NCBI GenBank assembly: GCA_964568455.1
Contig: CAZMPJ010000003.1
Location: forward strand, 1 to 64,000
DNA: 64,000 nt
Source of the DNA: CAZMPJ01 sp964568455
GTDB lineage: Bacteria > Margulisbacteria > WOR-1 > O2-12-FULL-45-9
Reading direction: 5' to 3'
In this document: in pieces, positions 50,811-59,551 of the stretch
How positions within the stretch are numbered: position 1 is the first letter of the stretch
How the letters are laid out: each line of letters starts with the position of its first letter
Made by a program: the position numbers and the translations under genes
Notes under the pieces: model-generated
Databases searched by the model: none
What the model was told of the DNA's origin: nothing
What the model saw: only the letters and a program-made list of their open reading frames with translations

Positions 50811-51605
50811 ATGGAACAACTTTCCCCAGAGCGCGAAAAACGACTGGCTGAACTCGAGAAGAAGCTAGGAACCTCTTTTTTAAACAAGAATCTTTTTAAT
50901 CAATCTTTAACTCATAGCTCATTTGGAAATGAAAAAAAGATTCCGGATAATGAACGTTTAGAGTTTTTAGGCGACGCTATTCTCAAATTAGTGATTAGTG
51001 AATACATTTATCATAAATTTCCTGATCGGGCCGAAGGAGCTCTTACCAAGATAAGGGCAGCTGCGATTTCAGACGATAACTTTTCTAAAATTGGGGCACG
51101 GCTTTCTTTGGGAAGCTATTTGTTAATGAGTGATAATGAAAAGAAAACCGGAGGAGTTCGTCGCAAGTCTAATCAAGCCAATGCCTTTGAAGCTATCATT
51201 GGCGCGCTCTTTTTAGACGCAGGTTTGGGTAAATCAAGAGAGTTAATTTTAAGATTTCTTTTTGAATCAATTGAAAAATTTTCGCGCAAAGGTTATATCA
51301 GCGATTTTAAATCTGCGCTGCAGGAATATGCCCAAAAGAAAAGATGGGAACTGCCAAAATACCGCGTGATTAAGGAAACCGGTTTAAAACACCGCAGAGT
51401 ATTTTGGATTGAAGTTAAAGTAAAAGGCAGAAAAGTGGGGTTGGGTAGGGGTGGTAATAAAAAAGAAGCGCAGCAGCGTGCGGCTATGCAAGCGCTTAAT
51501 TATCTTAAAAAAGAACAAAAACAAGCAAAACAAAACAGGAAAAATTCTAGCGGAAAAGGAATTGGTAAATTTATTTCTAGCGTAAGGAAAAAAATAAAAA
51601 TTTAA
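50811..51605 (+). CDS. rnc: Ribonuclease III
   Basis: Cleaves double-stranded RNA in rRNA maturation. The signature NERLEFLGDAILKLVISEY holds the catalytic Glu/Asp cluster; the second acidic site is AFEAIIGALFLDAG. A dsRBD follows (about 160-230, KSALQEYAQKKRWELPKYRV). The basic C-terminal tail of about 30 residues (QAKQNRKNSSGKG) is longer than usual. I start at 50811 (264 residues) because of the promoter. Overlaps pyrC by 1 nt (TAATG). Confidence 0.95.
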   Translation: MEQLSPEREKRLAELEKKLGTSFLNKNLFNQSLTHSSFGNEKKIPDNERLEFLGDAILKLVISEYIYHKFPDRAEGALTKIRAAAISDDNFSKIGARLSLGSYLLMSDNEKKTGGVRRKSNQANAFEAIIGALFLDAGLGKSRELILRFLFESIEKFSRKGYISDFKSALQEYAQKKRWELPKYRVIKETGLKHRRVFWIEVKVKGRKVGLGRGGNKKEAQQRAAMQALNYLKKEQKQAKQNRKNSSGKGIGKFISSVRKKIKI

Positions 51606-52897
51606 TGGCAAAACTTTTGATTAAAAATGGAAGAGTGGTTGATCCCAGCCAAAACCTAGATGGAATACGGGATGTTTTAATTGAAAATAATAAAATCATA
51701 CAGGTCAAATCAAAGCTAAAAAACAATAGCGGCGCAAAAGTTATTGACGCCAAAGGCATGTTGGTTATGCCGGGGCTAATTGATATGCATACTCACTTGC
51801 GTGATCCCGGCCAACCGGACAAAGAAACCATTGCTTCGGGTGCCAGGGCGGCGGCTTTGGGTGGATTTACTACAATCTGCTGTATGGCAAATACTGCGCC
51901 GGTTATTGATAATGCAGCAATGGTTGAGTATGTGTGTAATAAAGCAAAAACCGAAGGAATAGTTAATGTTTATCCTATTGGAGCCGTGACCAGGGGCCTA
52001 AAAGGAGAAGCTTTAACCGAAATGGGTATGATGATTGAAGCCGGGGCAAAGGCTTTTTCAGACGATGGCCATCCAATCATGGATGCCGCGGTTATGCGAC
52101 GAGCTCTAGAATACGCCAAACAATTTGGCGTAGCAATTGTAGCTCATTGTGAAGATGTAAGCTTATCACACGGGGGAGTAATGAACGAAGGTGCACTCTC
52201 AACAAAAATTGGGTTGCCGGGAATTCCCAGTTTAGCTGAAGAAGTAATGGTTGAAAGAGATAGCAAGTTAGCTCAAGAATTTGGCCAAGTTCACATTGCC
52301 CATGTTTCTTCCGCAAAGTCGGTTGATGTTATTCGTCAGGCAAAAAAGAAAAAAGCAAAAATAACTTGTGAAACTTGCCCGCATTATTTTTCCTTAACCG
52401 AAGAGGCTGTTAAAGATTATGATACTAATGCTAAGGTGAACCCCCCTCTAAAAACAGAGAAAGATTTAAAGGCAATTATCAAGGGATTAAAGGATGGCAC
52501 CATTGATGTAATTGCGACTGATCATGCTCCTCATAATATTGAAGAAAAAAATGTTGAATTTAATAGAGCAGCCTTTGGCTTAATCGGTCTTGAAACCGCG
52601 CTAGGATTGGTTTTAACTAAATTAGTAGCCGAGAAAAAACTTACTTTAAAAGAAGCCATTGCTAAAATGACTATTAATCCAGCTAAGATATTAAATTTAA
52701 CTGATAAAGGAAGTTTAAAACCAGGCTCAGATGCGGACGTTATTATTATTGATCCAAAAGCAAAGTGGAAAGTTAATCCTGAAAAATTTTCTTCAAAAAG
52801 TAAAAATTCCCCCTTTATTGACTGGGAACTCCAAGGTAAAGTTATATATACCATTGTTGGCGGTAAAATGGTGGTAAAAGATGCCCAGATTATTTAA
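51605..52897 (+). CDS. pyrC: Dihydroorotase
   Basis: Cyclises carbamoyl-aspartate in pyrimidine synthesis. Class I type: zinc ligands in DMHTHLRDPGQ (about 60-70), ETCPHYF and the catalytic Asp in ATDHAPHN (about 303-310). Length 430 is normal for class I. No other pyr genes are nearby. The lipoprotein gene starts inside its last codons. Confidence 0.96.
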   Translation: MAKLLIKNGRVVDPSQNLDGIRDVLIENNKIIQVKSKLKNNSGAKVIDAKGMLVMPGLIDMHTHLRDPGQPDKETIASGARAAALGGFTTICCMANTAPVIDNAAMVEYVCNKAKTEGIVNVYPIGAVTRGLKGEALTEMGMMIEAGAKAFSDDGHPIMDAAVMRRALEYAKQFGVAIVAHCEDVSLSHGGVMNEGALSTKIGLPGIPSLAEEVMVERDSKLAQEFGQVHIAHVSSAKSVDVIRQAKKKKAKITCETCPHYFSLTEEAVKDYDTNAKVNPPLKTEKDLKAIIKGLKDGTIDVIATDHAPHNIEEKNVEFNRAAFGLIGLETALGLVLTKLVAEKKLTLKEAIAKMTINPAKILNLTDKGSLKPGSDADVIIIDPKAKWKVNPEKFSSKSKNSPFIDWELQGKVIYTIVGGKMVVKDAQII

Positions 52898-53519
52898 TAG
52901 AATAATTATTCCTTTATTTGTTTTTTGTTGTTTGTTATTTGTTTTTTTTCTCCAGGGTTGTGGGGATACTGAGTTAACTGTGACATCGGTTGTTGTTTCT
53001 CCATCAGTTAAAACCATTGGCATAAACCAAACCCAACTTTTTACCGCAGTAGCAAAAAATAGTTTGGGCCAGATTGTTAGTGCCACTATTACTTGGACGG
53101 TAATAGGAAGTGGTTCTATTTCTTCGTCAGGGCTTTATACAGCCAGCGCTTCTTCTGGAGAAGCCACAGTTTACGGGACAGCCTCAAATGGTATTGTTGA
53201 TGACTCAACTGTTACTATTAGCCAAAATGGCTGGGTTGCTGGCACTGTTTTTGATAGTGTGGGGAACAAGGTTCAATCCTTAAAAGTTTATCTTCAGGGA
53301 CACATTAGTACTTTATTTGATTTTACTGATTCGGTAGGAGCTTATTCGATTTCCAATGTCCCCATGGGTACTTATGAGGTTTTAACTGAGCAAACCTCGG
53401 TTTTTCGCCCGTCTTCAGACGAAGCCACGGTTGCCAGCGGCGGAACTACCACAGTCAATTTTACTATCCTCTATTTTACCGACCCACCTGATACGAACCC
53501 ACCAGAGTTCACCCCTTAA
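52881..53519 (+). CDS. Lipoprotein with Big-like and carboxypeptidase-regulatory-like domains
   Basis: A signal peptide with lipobox LQGC (Cys about 27) shows membrane anchoring. Residues 33-112 form a Big2-type Ig domain (FTAVAKNSLGQIVSATITW, ASSGEATVYGTASNG). Residues 118-200 form a carboxypeptidase-regulatory-like beta sandwich (WVAGTVFDSVGNKV, YSISNVPMGTYEVLTE). The hydrophobic core of the signal peptide is encoded by a TTTGTTTTTTGTTGTTTG-type tract also found in the 1364-aa protein's signal peptide. Overlaps pyrC by 17 nt. Confidence 0.85.
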   Translation: MPRLFNRIIIPLFVFCCLLFVFFLQGCGDTELTVTSVVVSPSVKTIGINQTQLFTAVAKNSLGQIVSATITWTVIGSGSISSSGLYTASASSGEATVYGTASNGIVDDSTVTISQNGWVAGTVFDSVGNKVQSLKVYLQGHISTLFDFTDSVGAYSISNVPMGTYEVLTEQTSVFRPSSDEATVASGGTTTVNFTILYFTDPPDTNPPEFTP

Positions 53520-53562
53520 ATAAAATGAAATTTTTCAGTAATACTGGCGAGATATAAGTGTT

Positions 53563-53937
53563 ATGGGAATAATTTCATTAACATTTACTTGGAGACGAAA
53601 TTCTTGTGTTATGTTGGGCCTTCCTCGTTTTACGAAAAACGTAATAAATTATATTAAAGATGGAAGACATTTAAGAATAGACTTTAACAAAAGCGCTGCT
53701 CCTTTCCTTGGCATGAGCGTTCCACCCGAAAAAGTAAGAAGTGCAATGCGATTAAGAAGAGTAGGGCTTGTTCGTTTTTTTTCTGGTGAACCTATTTCAC
53801 CGAAATCTTTAAACCTAGCTAATACATTGGCGGTAAGAGCCATGCGTCATTTAGCAAGACATGGACTTGCGCCTTTAAGGCAAAACGGACTTATCATTAC
53901 CATTGATGGCTCAGAAGCCAAAGTACAGATCTTATAA
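53563..53937 (+). CDS. Unknown 124-residue basic protein
   Basis: No family recognised. The protein is rich in Arg and shows two likely helices (RSAMRLRRVGLVRFFSG, about 60-76, and LANTLAVRAMRHLARHG, about 84-102) and a final strand pair (GLIITIDGSEAKVQIL). The layout (helix plus C-terminal beta hairpin) could suit a nucleic-acid binder. A TATAAG lies 4 nt before the ATG, and no clear ribosome site is seen, so the start is uncertain. Confidence 0.55.
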   Translation: MGIISLTFTWRRNSCVMLGLPRFTKNVINYIKDGRHLRIDFNKSAAPFLGMSVPPEKVRSAMRLRRVGLVRFFSGEPISPKSLNLANTLAVRAMRHLARHGLAPLRQNGLIITIDGSEAKVQIL

Positions 53938-53941
53938 TTTA

Positions 53942-53950
53942 TGTTACAAT
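53942..53950 (+). promoter_or_regulatory. Extended -10 of the cation-exchanger gene
   Basis: TGT-TACAAT with the hexamer at 53945-53950 ends 7 nt before the ATG at 53958, so the mRNA is probably leaderless. Confidence 0.5.
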
Positions 53951-53957
53951 ATTCTCA

Positions 53958-54947
53958 ATGATCATAGTTTGGATTAAATTTCTTATTTGTGCCTTAATTA
54001 TCTTCTTTGCTGGTTCAAAACTAACTAAATATGGCGATGCTATTGGTGAAAAAACCGGTCTTTGCCGGGCTTGGATCGGAATTGTTATCCTAGCGGCAAT
54101 CACCTCGCTCCCAGAGCTTGCCAACAGTATTTCCGCGGTAACTATTACTAAAATTCCCGATCTTGCTGTGGGAGATTTGCTCGGTGCTTGCATGATCAAT
54201 GTTTTTACCTTAGCCTGGTTAGATTTGTTTCTTTGGTTTAGAAAAAAAGAATCCATTTTCATAAAAGCAGGAGCCAGCAACTTAACGATTGTGTTTTATG
54301 GAATGATATTGTTGGCCTTAAGTGCTTTTTCAATTGATACCATTAATAATTATTTTGACTTTAATCTTTTTAACGTATCTATTTTTACTATCTCAATCTT
54401 TTTGGTTTATCTTTTAGTTCAAAAGAAGCTTTATACCCAAAGGAAAGAAGTTAAAATTCAGGAATCAAAAAATTACGAACACATCTCAATGACCAAGACT
54501 CTGATTAATTTTTTTGTTTTAGGGTTAATTGTTATAGCGGCTGGAAGCTGGCTGCCGGTTATTGGTAATGAAATTGTTGAAACTATGAGCTGGGGCCATA
54601 CCTTTGTGGCGGTTTTATTTCTAGGCTTAGCAACCACTCTTCCAGAGGCAACCGTATCAATTATGGCTTTACGACTGAACCAGGTTGGCATGAGTATTGG
54701 CAATCTTATTGGTAGCAATGTTTTTAATTTATCTATTCTATTTTGGGCTGATCTATTCTATCGCCAAGGTTCTCTTTTAGGAGCCTGTTCTTATAATATG
54801 TTTTATGCGGCAATGTCAGGCTTAATACTGATGATCATTGTTTATTATGCGTTAAAAAATAAAATTTCGAATCATATTCCTTCATTATTAATTATTATTT
54901 TATACCTGCTTTCTTTGCTTTTCCTGTTTAGAACCGGCGCTGTTTAG
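53958..54947 (+). CDS. Calcium/sodium antiporter family membrane protein
   Basis: A 329-residue membrane protein with about ten helices. It shows the two inverted CaCA repeats: GDAIGEKTGLCRAWIGIVIL with AAITSLPELANS (about 24-53) and GHTFVAVLFLGLATTLPEATVS (about 214-235). The acidic SLPE and TLPE residues bind cations in the family. Exchanges Ca2+ (or other cations) for Na+ or H+ across the inner membrane. It stands alone, with its own promoter. Confidence 0.9.
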   Translation: MIIVWIKFLICALIIFFAGSKLTKYGDAIGEKTGLCRAWIGIVILAAITSLPELANSISAVTITKIPDLAVGDLLGACMINVFTLAWLDLFLWFRKKESIFIKAGASNLTIVFYGMILLALSAFSIDTINNYFDFNLFNVSIFTISIFLVYLLVQKKLYTQRKEVKIQESKNYEHISMTKTLINFFVLGLIVIAAGSWLPVIGNEIVETMSWGHTFVAVLFLGLATTLPEATVSIMALRLNQVGMSIGNLIGSNVFNLSILFWADLFYRQGSLLGACSYNMFYAAMSGLILMIIVYYALKNKISNHIPSLLIIILYLLSLLFLFRTGAV

Positions 54948-55034
54948 CTGCCCAACCTGACCCAAAATGGTCACTTTTTAGCCCTTGTTACGCCTAAATA
55001 CCCCTGGTAATAACGTTGCTACTAAGTTTTATAT

Positions 55035-55403
55035 ATGGGTAGACAGAGTTATGAAAATGGAATAAAGGGTGAAGAGATGGCGGTTGAGTATTTGGTTAGT
55101 CAAGGTTATCGCATCAAAGAAAGAAACTTCCGCTCGCGTCAAGGTGAAATTGATATTATTGCCGAAGTCAAAAATTTTATGGTTTTTGTTGAAGTAAAAA
55201 ATTATTCTTATCGAAGTTATGGCAGTCCAGTAGGCGCAGTCGGAAAAAGCAAAAAACAAAGTATTATCCACGCTGCCAATACCTATCTTTACCAAAACCA
55301 GATTAAAGATAAATATTTCCGTTTTGATGTGATCACAATTTACACCAAAAGAGATGACAGCCGCATTATTGAACATTACAAGGATGCTTTTTATGTTAGT
55401 TAA
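55035..55403 (+). CDS. yraN: UPF0102/YraN family protein
   Basis: A 122-residue endonuclease-fold protein. The PD-(D/E)XK-like residues are E14 (GEEMAVEYLVSQGY), then GEIDIIAE with D and VEVKNYSY with E-x-K. The family is widely conserved, next to comM in many bacteria as here; its role is poorly known. Overlaps comM by 11 nt. Confidence 0.93.
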   Translation: MGRQSYENGIKGEEMAVEYLVSQGYRIKERNFRSRQGEIDIIAEVKNFMVFVEVKNYSYRSYGSPVGAVGKSKKQSIIHAANTYLYQNQIKDKYFRFDVITIYTKRDDSRIIEHYKDAFYVS

Positions 55404-56919
55404 AATCCGAAGTGCCGCAGTTTTAGGGATTGAAGCTTATAAAGTGGATGTTGAAATTGATGTTAGTAAAAGATTGCCCGGCCAAAGCATTGTGGGTTTG
55501 CCTGATGCGGCCGTAAAAGAATCGCGAGATCGGGTACGCGCCGCGATTGAAAATTCCGGCTTTGAATTCCCCCCAGGTTATTTCACCATAAACCTTGCTC
55601 CTGCGGACACAAAAAAAGAAGGCCCACTTTATGACCTTCCCATTGCTTTGGGTATTTTATTGGTTTCAGAACAGATAAAAGCTGACAATCTTTCAGAAAC
55701 AGTTATTGTTGGAGAGCTTTCTTTAGATGGTCGGATCCGATCAATAAGTGGAATTCTTCCAGTTTGTCTTTCATTAAAAGATAAAAAAGTAAATATTATT
55801 GTGCCAAAAGAAAATGCGGATGAAGCTGCTTTAGTTAAGGGGATTAATGTTATCCCGGTTAAATATGTGGGGGAAGCGGTTGATTTTTTGTCTGGTAAGC
55901 TTGATATCACCCCGCACAAAATTGATATTAATAAACTTTTTCCCGAAGACCCGGAATATGGCCTTGATTTTTCAGATGTAAAAGGCCAGGGGCATGTAAA
56001 GCGTGCGCTTGAGGTGGCGGCAGCAGGCTCACACAACGTGCTCCTGGTTGGTTCTCCGGGTTCGGGTAAGACTATGCTAGCAAGACGCATCCCTACCATT
56101 ATGCCACCGCTTACAATCGACGAAGCTTTGGAAGTTACTAAGTTATACTCCATCACTGGCCGACTTAGGCAAAAAGGTTCGCTTATTACCAGTCGGCCTT
56201 TTAGGTCACCGCATCATACCACTTCTGATATTGGAATAATTGGCGGTGGAAGAATTCCTCGACCAGGAGAAGTAAGTTTATCTCATTTTGGAGTATTATT
56301 TTTAGATGAATTTCCAGAATTTGACCGCAGAGTTTTAGAGGTTTTGCGTCAGCCGCTGGAAGACGGCAAAGTTACCATTTCCCGCGCCCATTCTTCACTT
56401 ACTTATCCAGCAGAATTTATGTTAATGGCGGCTATGAATCCTTGTCCGTGCGGCCGTCTTTATGACCATAAGAATGCTTGTGTCTGCACCCCGCTTCAAA
56501 TTCAGCGCTATTGGAAAAAACTTTCCGGTCCACTTATTGACCGCATTGATATCCAACTAGAAGTTCCCCGCTTAAAAACTGAAGAGCTTTCTGGTCTTCC
56601 TACTGGTGAAAGTTCAAAAGATATTAGGAGAAGGGTGATTAAGGCTAGGGATATACAACAGAAAAGATGTGGAAGGGCTAATGCTCGCTTGACTACCAAA
56701 CAGATTAGGGAATTTTGTGTTTTGGAAAAAGAAGCGGAAAACTTACTTAAGTCAGCCATTGTGCATTTAAAGCTTAGTGCCAGAGCTTATGACAAAGTTT
56801 TAAAAGTTTCTCGTACCATTGCTGATTTAGAAGGATCAGAAATTATTAAACCCCAACATATTGCCGAAGCAACCCAGTATCGTTCCTTGGATCGAAATCC
56901 GTTAATGAATTCAGGATAA
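55393..56919 (+). CDS. comM: Mg-chelatase-like AAA+ protein ComM
   Basis: ComM is a hexameric helicase that aids branch migration during natural transformation. The start at 55393 (MLVKIRSAAVLGIEAYKVDVEID, broken here as MLVKIRSAAVLG) gives 508 residues. An N-terminal Lon-like domain (1-170) precedes the AAA domain with GSPGSGKTML (about 217) and FLDEFPEF. A CxC zinc insert (NPCPCG and CVCTP, about 350-375) completes the family pattern. Whether the cell is competent is unknown. Confidence 0.95.
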   Translation: MLVKIRSAAVLGIEAYKVDVEIDVSKRLPGQSIVGLPDAAVKESRDRVRAAIENSGFEFPPGYFTINLAPADTKKEGPLYDLPIALGILLVSEQIKADNLSETVIVGELSLDGRIRSISGILPVCLSLKDKKVNIIVPKENADEAALVKGINVIPVKYVGEAVDFLSGKLDITPHKIDINKLFPEDPEYGLDFSDVKGQGHVKRALEVAAAGSHNVLLVGSPGSGKTMLARRIPTIMPPLTIDEALEVTKLYSITGRLRQKGSLITSRPFRSPHHTTSDIGIIGGGRIPRPGEVSLSHFGVLFLDEFPEFDRRVLEVLRQPLEDGKVTISRAHSSLTYPAEFMLMAAMNPCPCGRLYDHKNACVCTPLQIQRYWKKLSGPLIDRIDIQLEVPRLKTEELSGLPTGESSKDIRRRVIKARDIQQKRCGRANARLTTKQIREFCVLEKEAENLLKSAIVHLKLSARAYDKVLKVSRTIADLEGSEIIKPQHIAEATQYRSLDRNPLMNSG

Positions 56920-56934
56920 TAGGAGGTGAATGAG

Positions 56935-57066
56935 ATGTATAGAGTAGTTTACCAGCTTCCCAGGAACCATATCCGAGAAATTTACATGAAACATGAAGAA
57001 TTGCAGGGATGGTTAAAGTGGAATTGGTTAAAAGAGAGAATTATTACTTATGAAAAAGTTTTGTGA
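56935..57066 (+). CDS. Small protein, 43 residues, unknown
   Basis: After TAGGAGGTGA, an ATG at 56935 opens a 43-residue frame starting MYRVVYQLPRNHIREIY and ending in KERIITYEKVL. The central part has Trp-rich LQGWLKWNWLKE. The strong ribosome site supports translation. No family is recognised. It follows comM by 15 nt and could belong to that operon. Confidence 0.6.
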   Translation: MYRVVYQLPRNHIREIYMKHEELQGWLKWNWLKERIITYEKVL

Positions 57067-57074
57067 TAAGTTGA

Positions 57075-58412
57075 TTAAGCTTCGATCTTTTCCCCATGCA
57101 CGATCTTGTTTAAAACAAGTCCGGACAAAAGTTTGGGATAAAAGAAAGTTGATTTGTGAGGCATCTTTTCTAGTTTGCTGGCAATGGAAGTTATTTCTTC
57201 AATTTTGGTCGGGCTTAAAAAGAAAGCTAGTTGACAGCCTTTTTTATCTACTAATTGGACTGCTTCTTCGGCATTATTGGTGTAAGTAATTTTGTCGTCT
57301 CCGCTTTCACGGGAAATATTTAAAATAGTGTCTAAAACGGTTGAGCGCAGGACAGTAACATCTAAATGTTTCCAGGCTTTGGGTTTGTCTTCTGCTACCA
57401 AAGCATCTACTGCTTTTTCATCTTTAAGGTTAAGCAGGGCGTAGCGGTTGTTGCCTAGATAGAGGCCAAAAGAATGCTCTTTTTTCCCCATATCGCGCAA
57501 AAGCTTTTTTAATACTTTCTTAGCTGATTTTTTACTAGCCTTATAAGGCGTAACTTTAAAAAACTCCTGCAATTGCTCTTCAAAATCTACAGGATCAAAA
57601 TAAGTTAAATTATGAATTACTCGGTGAATAGGTAGAACCAGCAAGCCTTTGTCTTCAATAGCAGTGAAATACATCATAATATGATTATAAGCTTCATCTT
57701 CTGAAAACTTAGTATTCTTCATCTTGTGTTCATTTTTAAAGCGCAGAGCAGCTTCATAGCGATGATGGCCATCAGCAATAAAGGCAATTTTGTCTTTCAT
57801 CTCTTTCATAATCTTATTAATCGAAGGCTTACGGTCAATCCTCCAGAGTCGGTGGGTGACCTTGGCTTTGTCTCTTACTTCTATAACTGGTTTTCGGCGC
57901 ATGAAAGTTTTTAAAACTTTTAATACTCTTTGTTTTTCATCGCTGTAAATAGAAAGAATAGACTCAAGATTGGAAGATGTGGTGCGCATAAGCTGTAAGC
58001 GATCGAGCTTTGCCTTAGAATAAGTTTCTTCATGCGGATAAACTTTGCCTTTGCCAATTTCTTCAAGCCTCAATAGTCCGATAAAGCCAATCCGGGAATA
58101 TTTTTTGCCGCCTTGGCTAAAACGCTGTTCGTAAACATAAAAGCAGGGCTTTTCGTCCTGTTTTAAAATATTATGCCGTAGCCAGCCTTCTAAAAAAGCA
58201 GCTGAGCGGATATATTTATTGTTATATTCACCATCTTCTGAAAATTCTTTGCCCAGGATGATGCGGATGTAATTAAATTCGTTATCTTTATAAAACTCTT
58301 CTTGCTCTTCGGCATTAATTACATCATAAGGAGGGGCAAAGACCTTAGATAAGTGCTTTTTAAGGGCCTTAGTATTATATAAAATGCCTTCAAAAGGAAA
58401 AATTCTAACCAT
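57075..58412 (-). CDS. DUF1015 family protein
   Basis: The 445 residues carry DUF1015 marks: VFAPPYDVIN (about 25-34), YVYEQRF, RIGFIGLLRLEE, YPHEETYSKAKLDRLQLMR (about 136-154), IADGHHRYEAALRF (about 226-240) and FLSPTKIEEI near the end. The family is widespread and has no agreed function; the conserved HEET and DGHHR suggest an enzyme. An extended -10 (TGC-TAAAAT, hexamer 58423-58428) ends 10 nt before the ATG. Confidence 0.9.
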   Translation of the reverse strand: MVRIFPFEGILYNTKALKKHLSKVFAPPYDVINAEEQEEFYKDNEFNYIRIILGKEFSEDGEYNNKYIRSAAFLEGWLRHNILKQDEKPCFYVYEQRFSQGGKKYSRIGFIGLLRLEEIGKGKVYPHEETYSKAKLDRLQLMRTTSSNLESILSIYSDEKQRVLKVLKTFMRRKPVIEVRDKAKVTHRLWRIDRKPSINKIMKEMKDKIAFIADGHHRYEAALRFKNEHKMKNTKFSEDEAYNHIMMYFTAIEDKGLLVLPIHRVIHNLTYFDPVDFEEQLQEFFKVTPYKASKKSAKKVLKKLLRDMGKKEHSFGLYLGNNRYALLNLKDEKAVDALVAEDKPKAWKHLDVTVLRSTVLDTILNISRESGDDKITYTNNAEEAVQLVDKKGCQLAFFLSPTKIEEITSIASKLEKMPHKSTFFYPKLLSGLVLNKIVHGEKIEA

Positions 58413-58422
58413 TTCAAAAATT

Positions 58423-58463
58423 ATTTTAGCATACTTTCAAAAGAATGACAAATTTGCTAAAAT
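58423..58463. promoter_or_regulatory. Divergent extended -10 boxes for the DUF1015 gene and the 72-aa gene
   Basis: On minus, TGC-TAAAAT (hexamer 58423-58428) ends 10 nt before the ATG at 58412. On plus, TGC-TAAAAT (hexamer 58458-58463) ends 9 nt before the ATG at 58473. The two boxes are the same sequence in opposite directions. Confidence 0.55.
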
Positions 58464-58472
58464 AGATGAAAT

Positions 58473-58691
58473 ATGGCAGAACAAACGGAAAAATTTGCTC
58501 AGGATGTTAAAAGATTTCTAGAAGTTTATAAGGTTTTGCTTCCAGAGGGCAAAGCTTTGTTTGAGTCTAAGATTTTGGAGGCTAACAAAAATTCAGACGA
58601 AAAGACCAAAAAGCTTTATCAAACCTTGATTGATTCTGCTCGAAACGAGCTAAGCGTTGAACAAACCATTGAAAAGATGCAGCAAGCTTAA
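58473..58691 (+). CDS. Small helical protein, 72 residues, unknown
   Basis: The product is one or two long helices (KFAQDVKRFLEVYKVLLP and KTKKLYQTLIDSARNELS), with no Cys and no signal peptide. It begins 9 nt after a TAAAAT box and shares a TTAA stop with parB. No family recognised. Confidence 0.6.
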   Translation: MAEQTEKFAQDVKRFLEVYKVLLPEGKALFESKILEANKNSDEKTKKLYQTLIDSARNELSVEQTIEKMQQA

Positions 58692-59551
58692 GCTTTATTT
58701 TTAAAAATTAGGTCTAGTACTCTTTCTAAGTCTTCTTTGCTAAAGTAATCAATTTCAATTTTTCCACGTTCCGGAGTACCTAAAACCTTTATTTTAGTAC
58801 CAAAGTGAGTGGTTAATTTTTCAACCAATGCGTTTAATTCTGCATTCTTGGTAAAGGCACGCTTGCGGCCGCCTTTTTTGATTTTTCGCGGTTTAATGCC
58901 AGCCACCGCTTCAACATCCCGGACATTTAGATTGTCAGCTAGGATCTTTTTAAAAGTTTCCATTTGCTCTTTGGCATCTTCAATTGCCAGCAGGGCGCGA
59001 GCATGGCCAAGAGTTATTTTTCCTTTGCCTAAGGCTTGTTTCATTTTTTCCGGCAGTTTTAAAATGCGCAGCATGTTAGTTACGGTTGAACGATTTTTGC
59101 TTACTTTTTTAGCTACTTCATCCTGAGTTAAATTAAATTCTGCGATTAGCTTGGCATAACCTTCAGCTTCATCTAAGGGGTTCAAGTCTTCCCTTTGCAA
59201 ATTTTCTACAATAGCCAACTCTAGCGATTGCTGGTCGCTGAATTCTTTGACAATGGCAGGGATTAGTTTTATGCCAGCTAACTTAGCAGCGCGCCAACGT
59301 CGCTCGCCAGCCACTAGTTCATATTTTCCAGCACGCATCCGAACTAAAATCGGCTCAATTATGCCTTGTTCTTGGATGGAAGCAGATAACTCGTCTAAAC
59401 TATCTTTGTTAAAAGCAGTGCGCGGCTGCCTTGGATTAGGTGTTACGTTGTTAATATCTAAATTTACAATACTGCGTCCCCCGGTAAAGATTCCACCTTG
59501 AGGGATAAGCGCGCCCAATCCCTTTCCTAAACCCCTTTTAATAACTGCCAT
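58688..59551 (-). CDS. parB: Chromosome partitioning protein ParB (Spo0J type)
   Basis: CTPase clamp that loads on parS and recruits SMC. The start MAVIKRGLGKGLGALIPQGG is typical. Box I/II has PRQPRTAFNKDSLDEL and LVAGERRWRAAKLAG (about 78-92), the HTH contains LNLTQDEVAKKVSKNRSTVTN-like residues (about 130-150), and a C-terminal dimer domain ends the 287 residues. It overlaps parA by 14 nt. No parS (TGTTTCACGTGAAACA-like) was seen in the window by eye. Confidence 0.96.
   Translation of the reverse strand: MAVIKRGLGKGLGALIPQGGIFTGGRSIVNLDINNVTPNPRQPRTAFNKDSLDELSASIQEQGIIEPILVRMRAGKYELVAGERRWRAAKLAGIKLIPAIVKEFSDQQSLELAIVENLQREDLNPLDEAEGYAKLIAEFNLTQDEVAKKVSKNRSTVTNMLRILKLPEKMKQALGKGKITLGHARALLAIEDAKEQMETFKKILADNLNVRDVEAVAGIKPRKIKKGGRKRAFTKNAELNALVEKLTTHFGTKIKVLGTPERGKIEIDYFSKEDLERVLDLIFKNKA

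Noticed and set aside
54948..55034. Regulatory RNA between the cation exchanger and yraN
   Set aside because: Only weak, interrupted complementarity is visible in this 87-nt gap.
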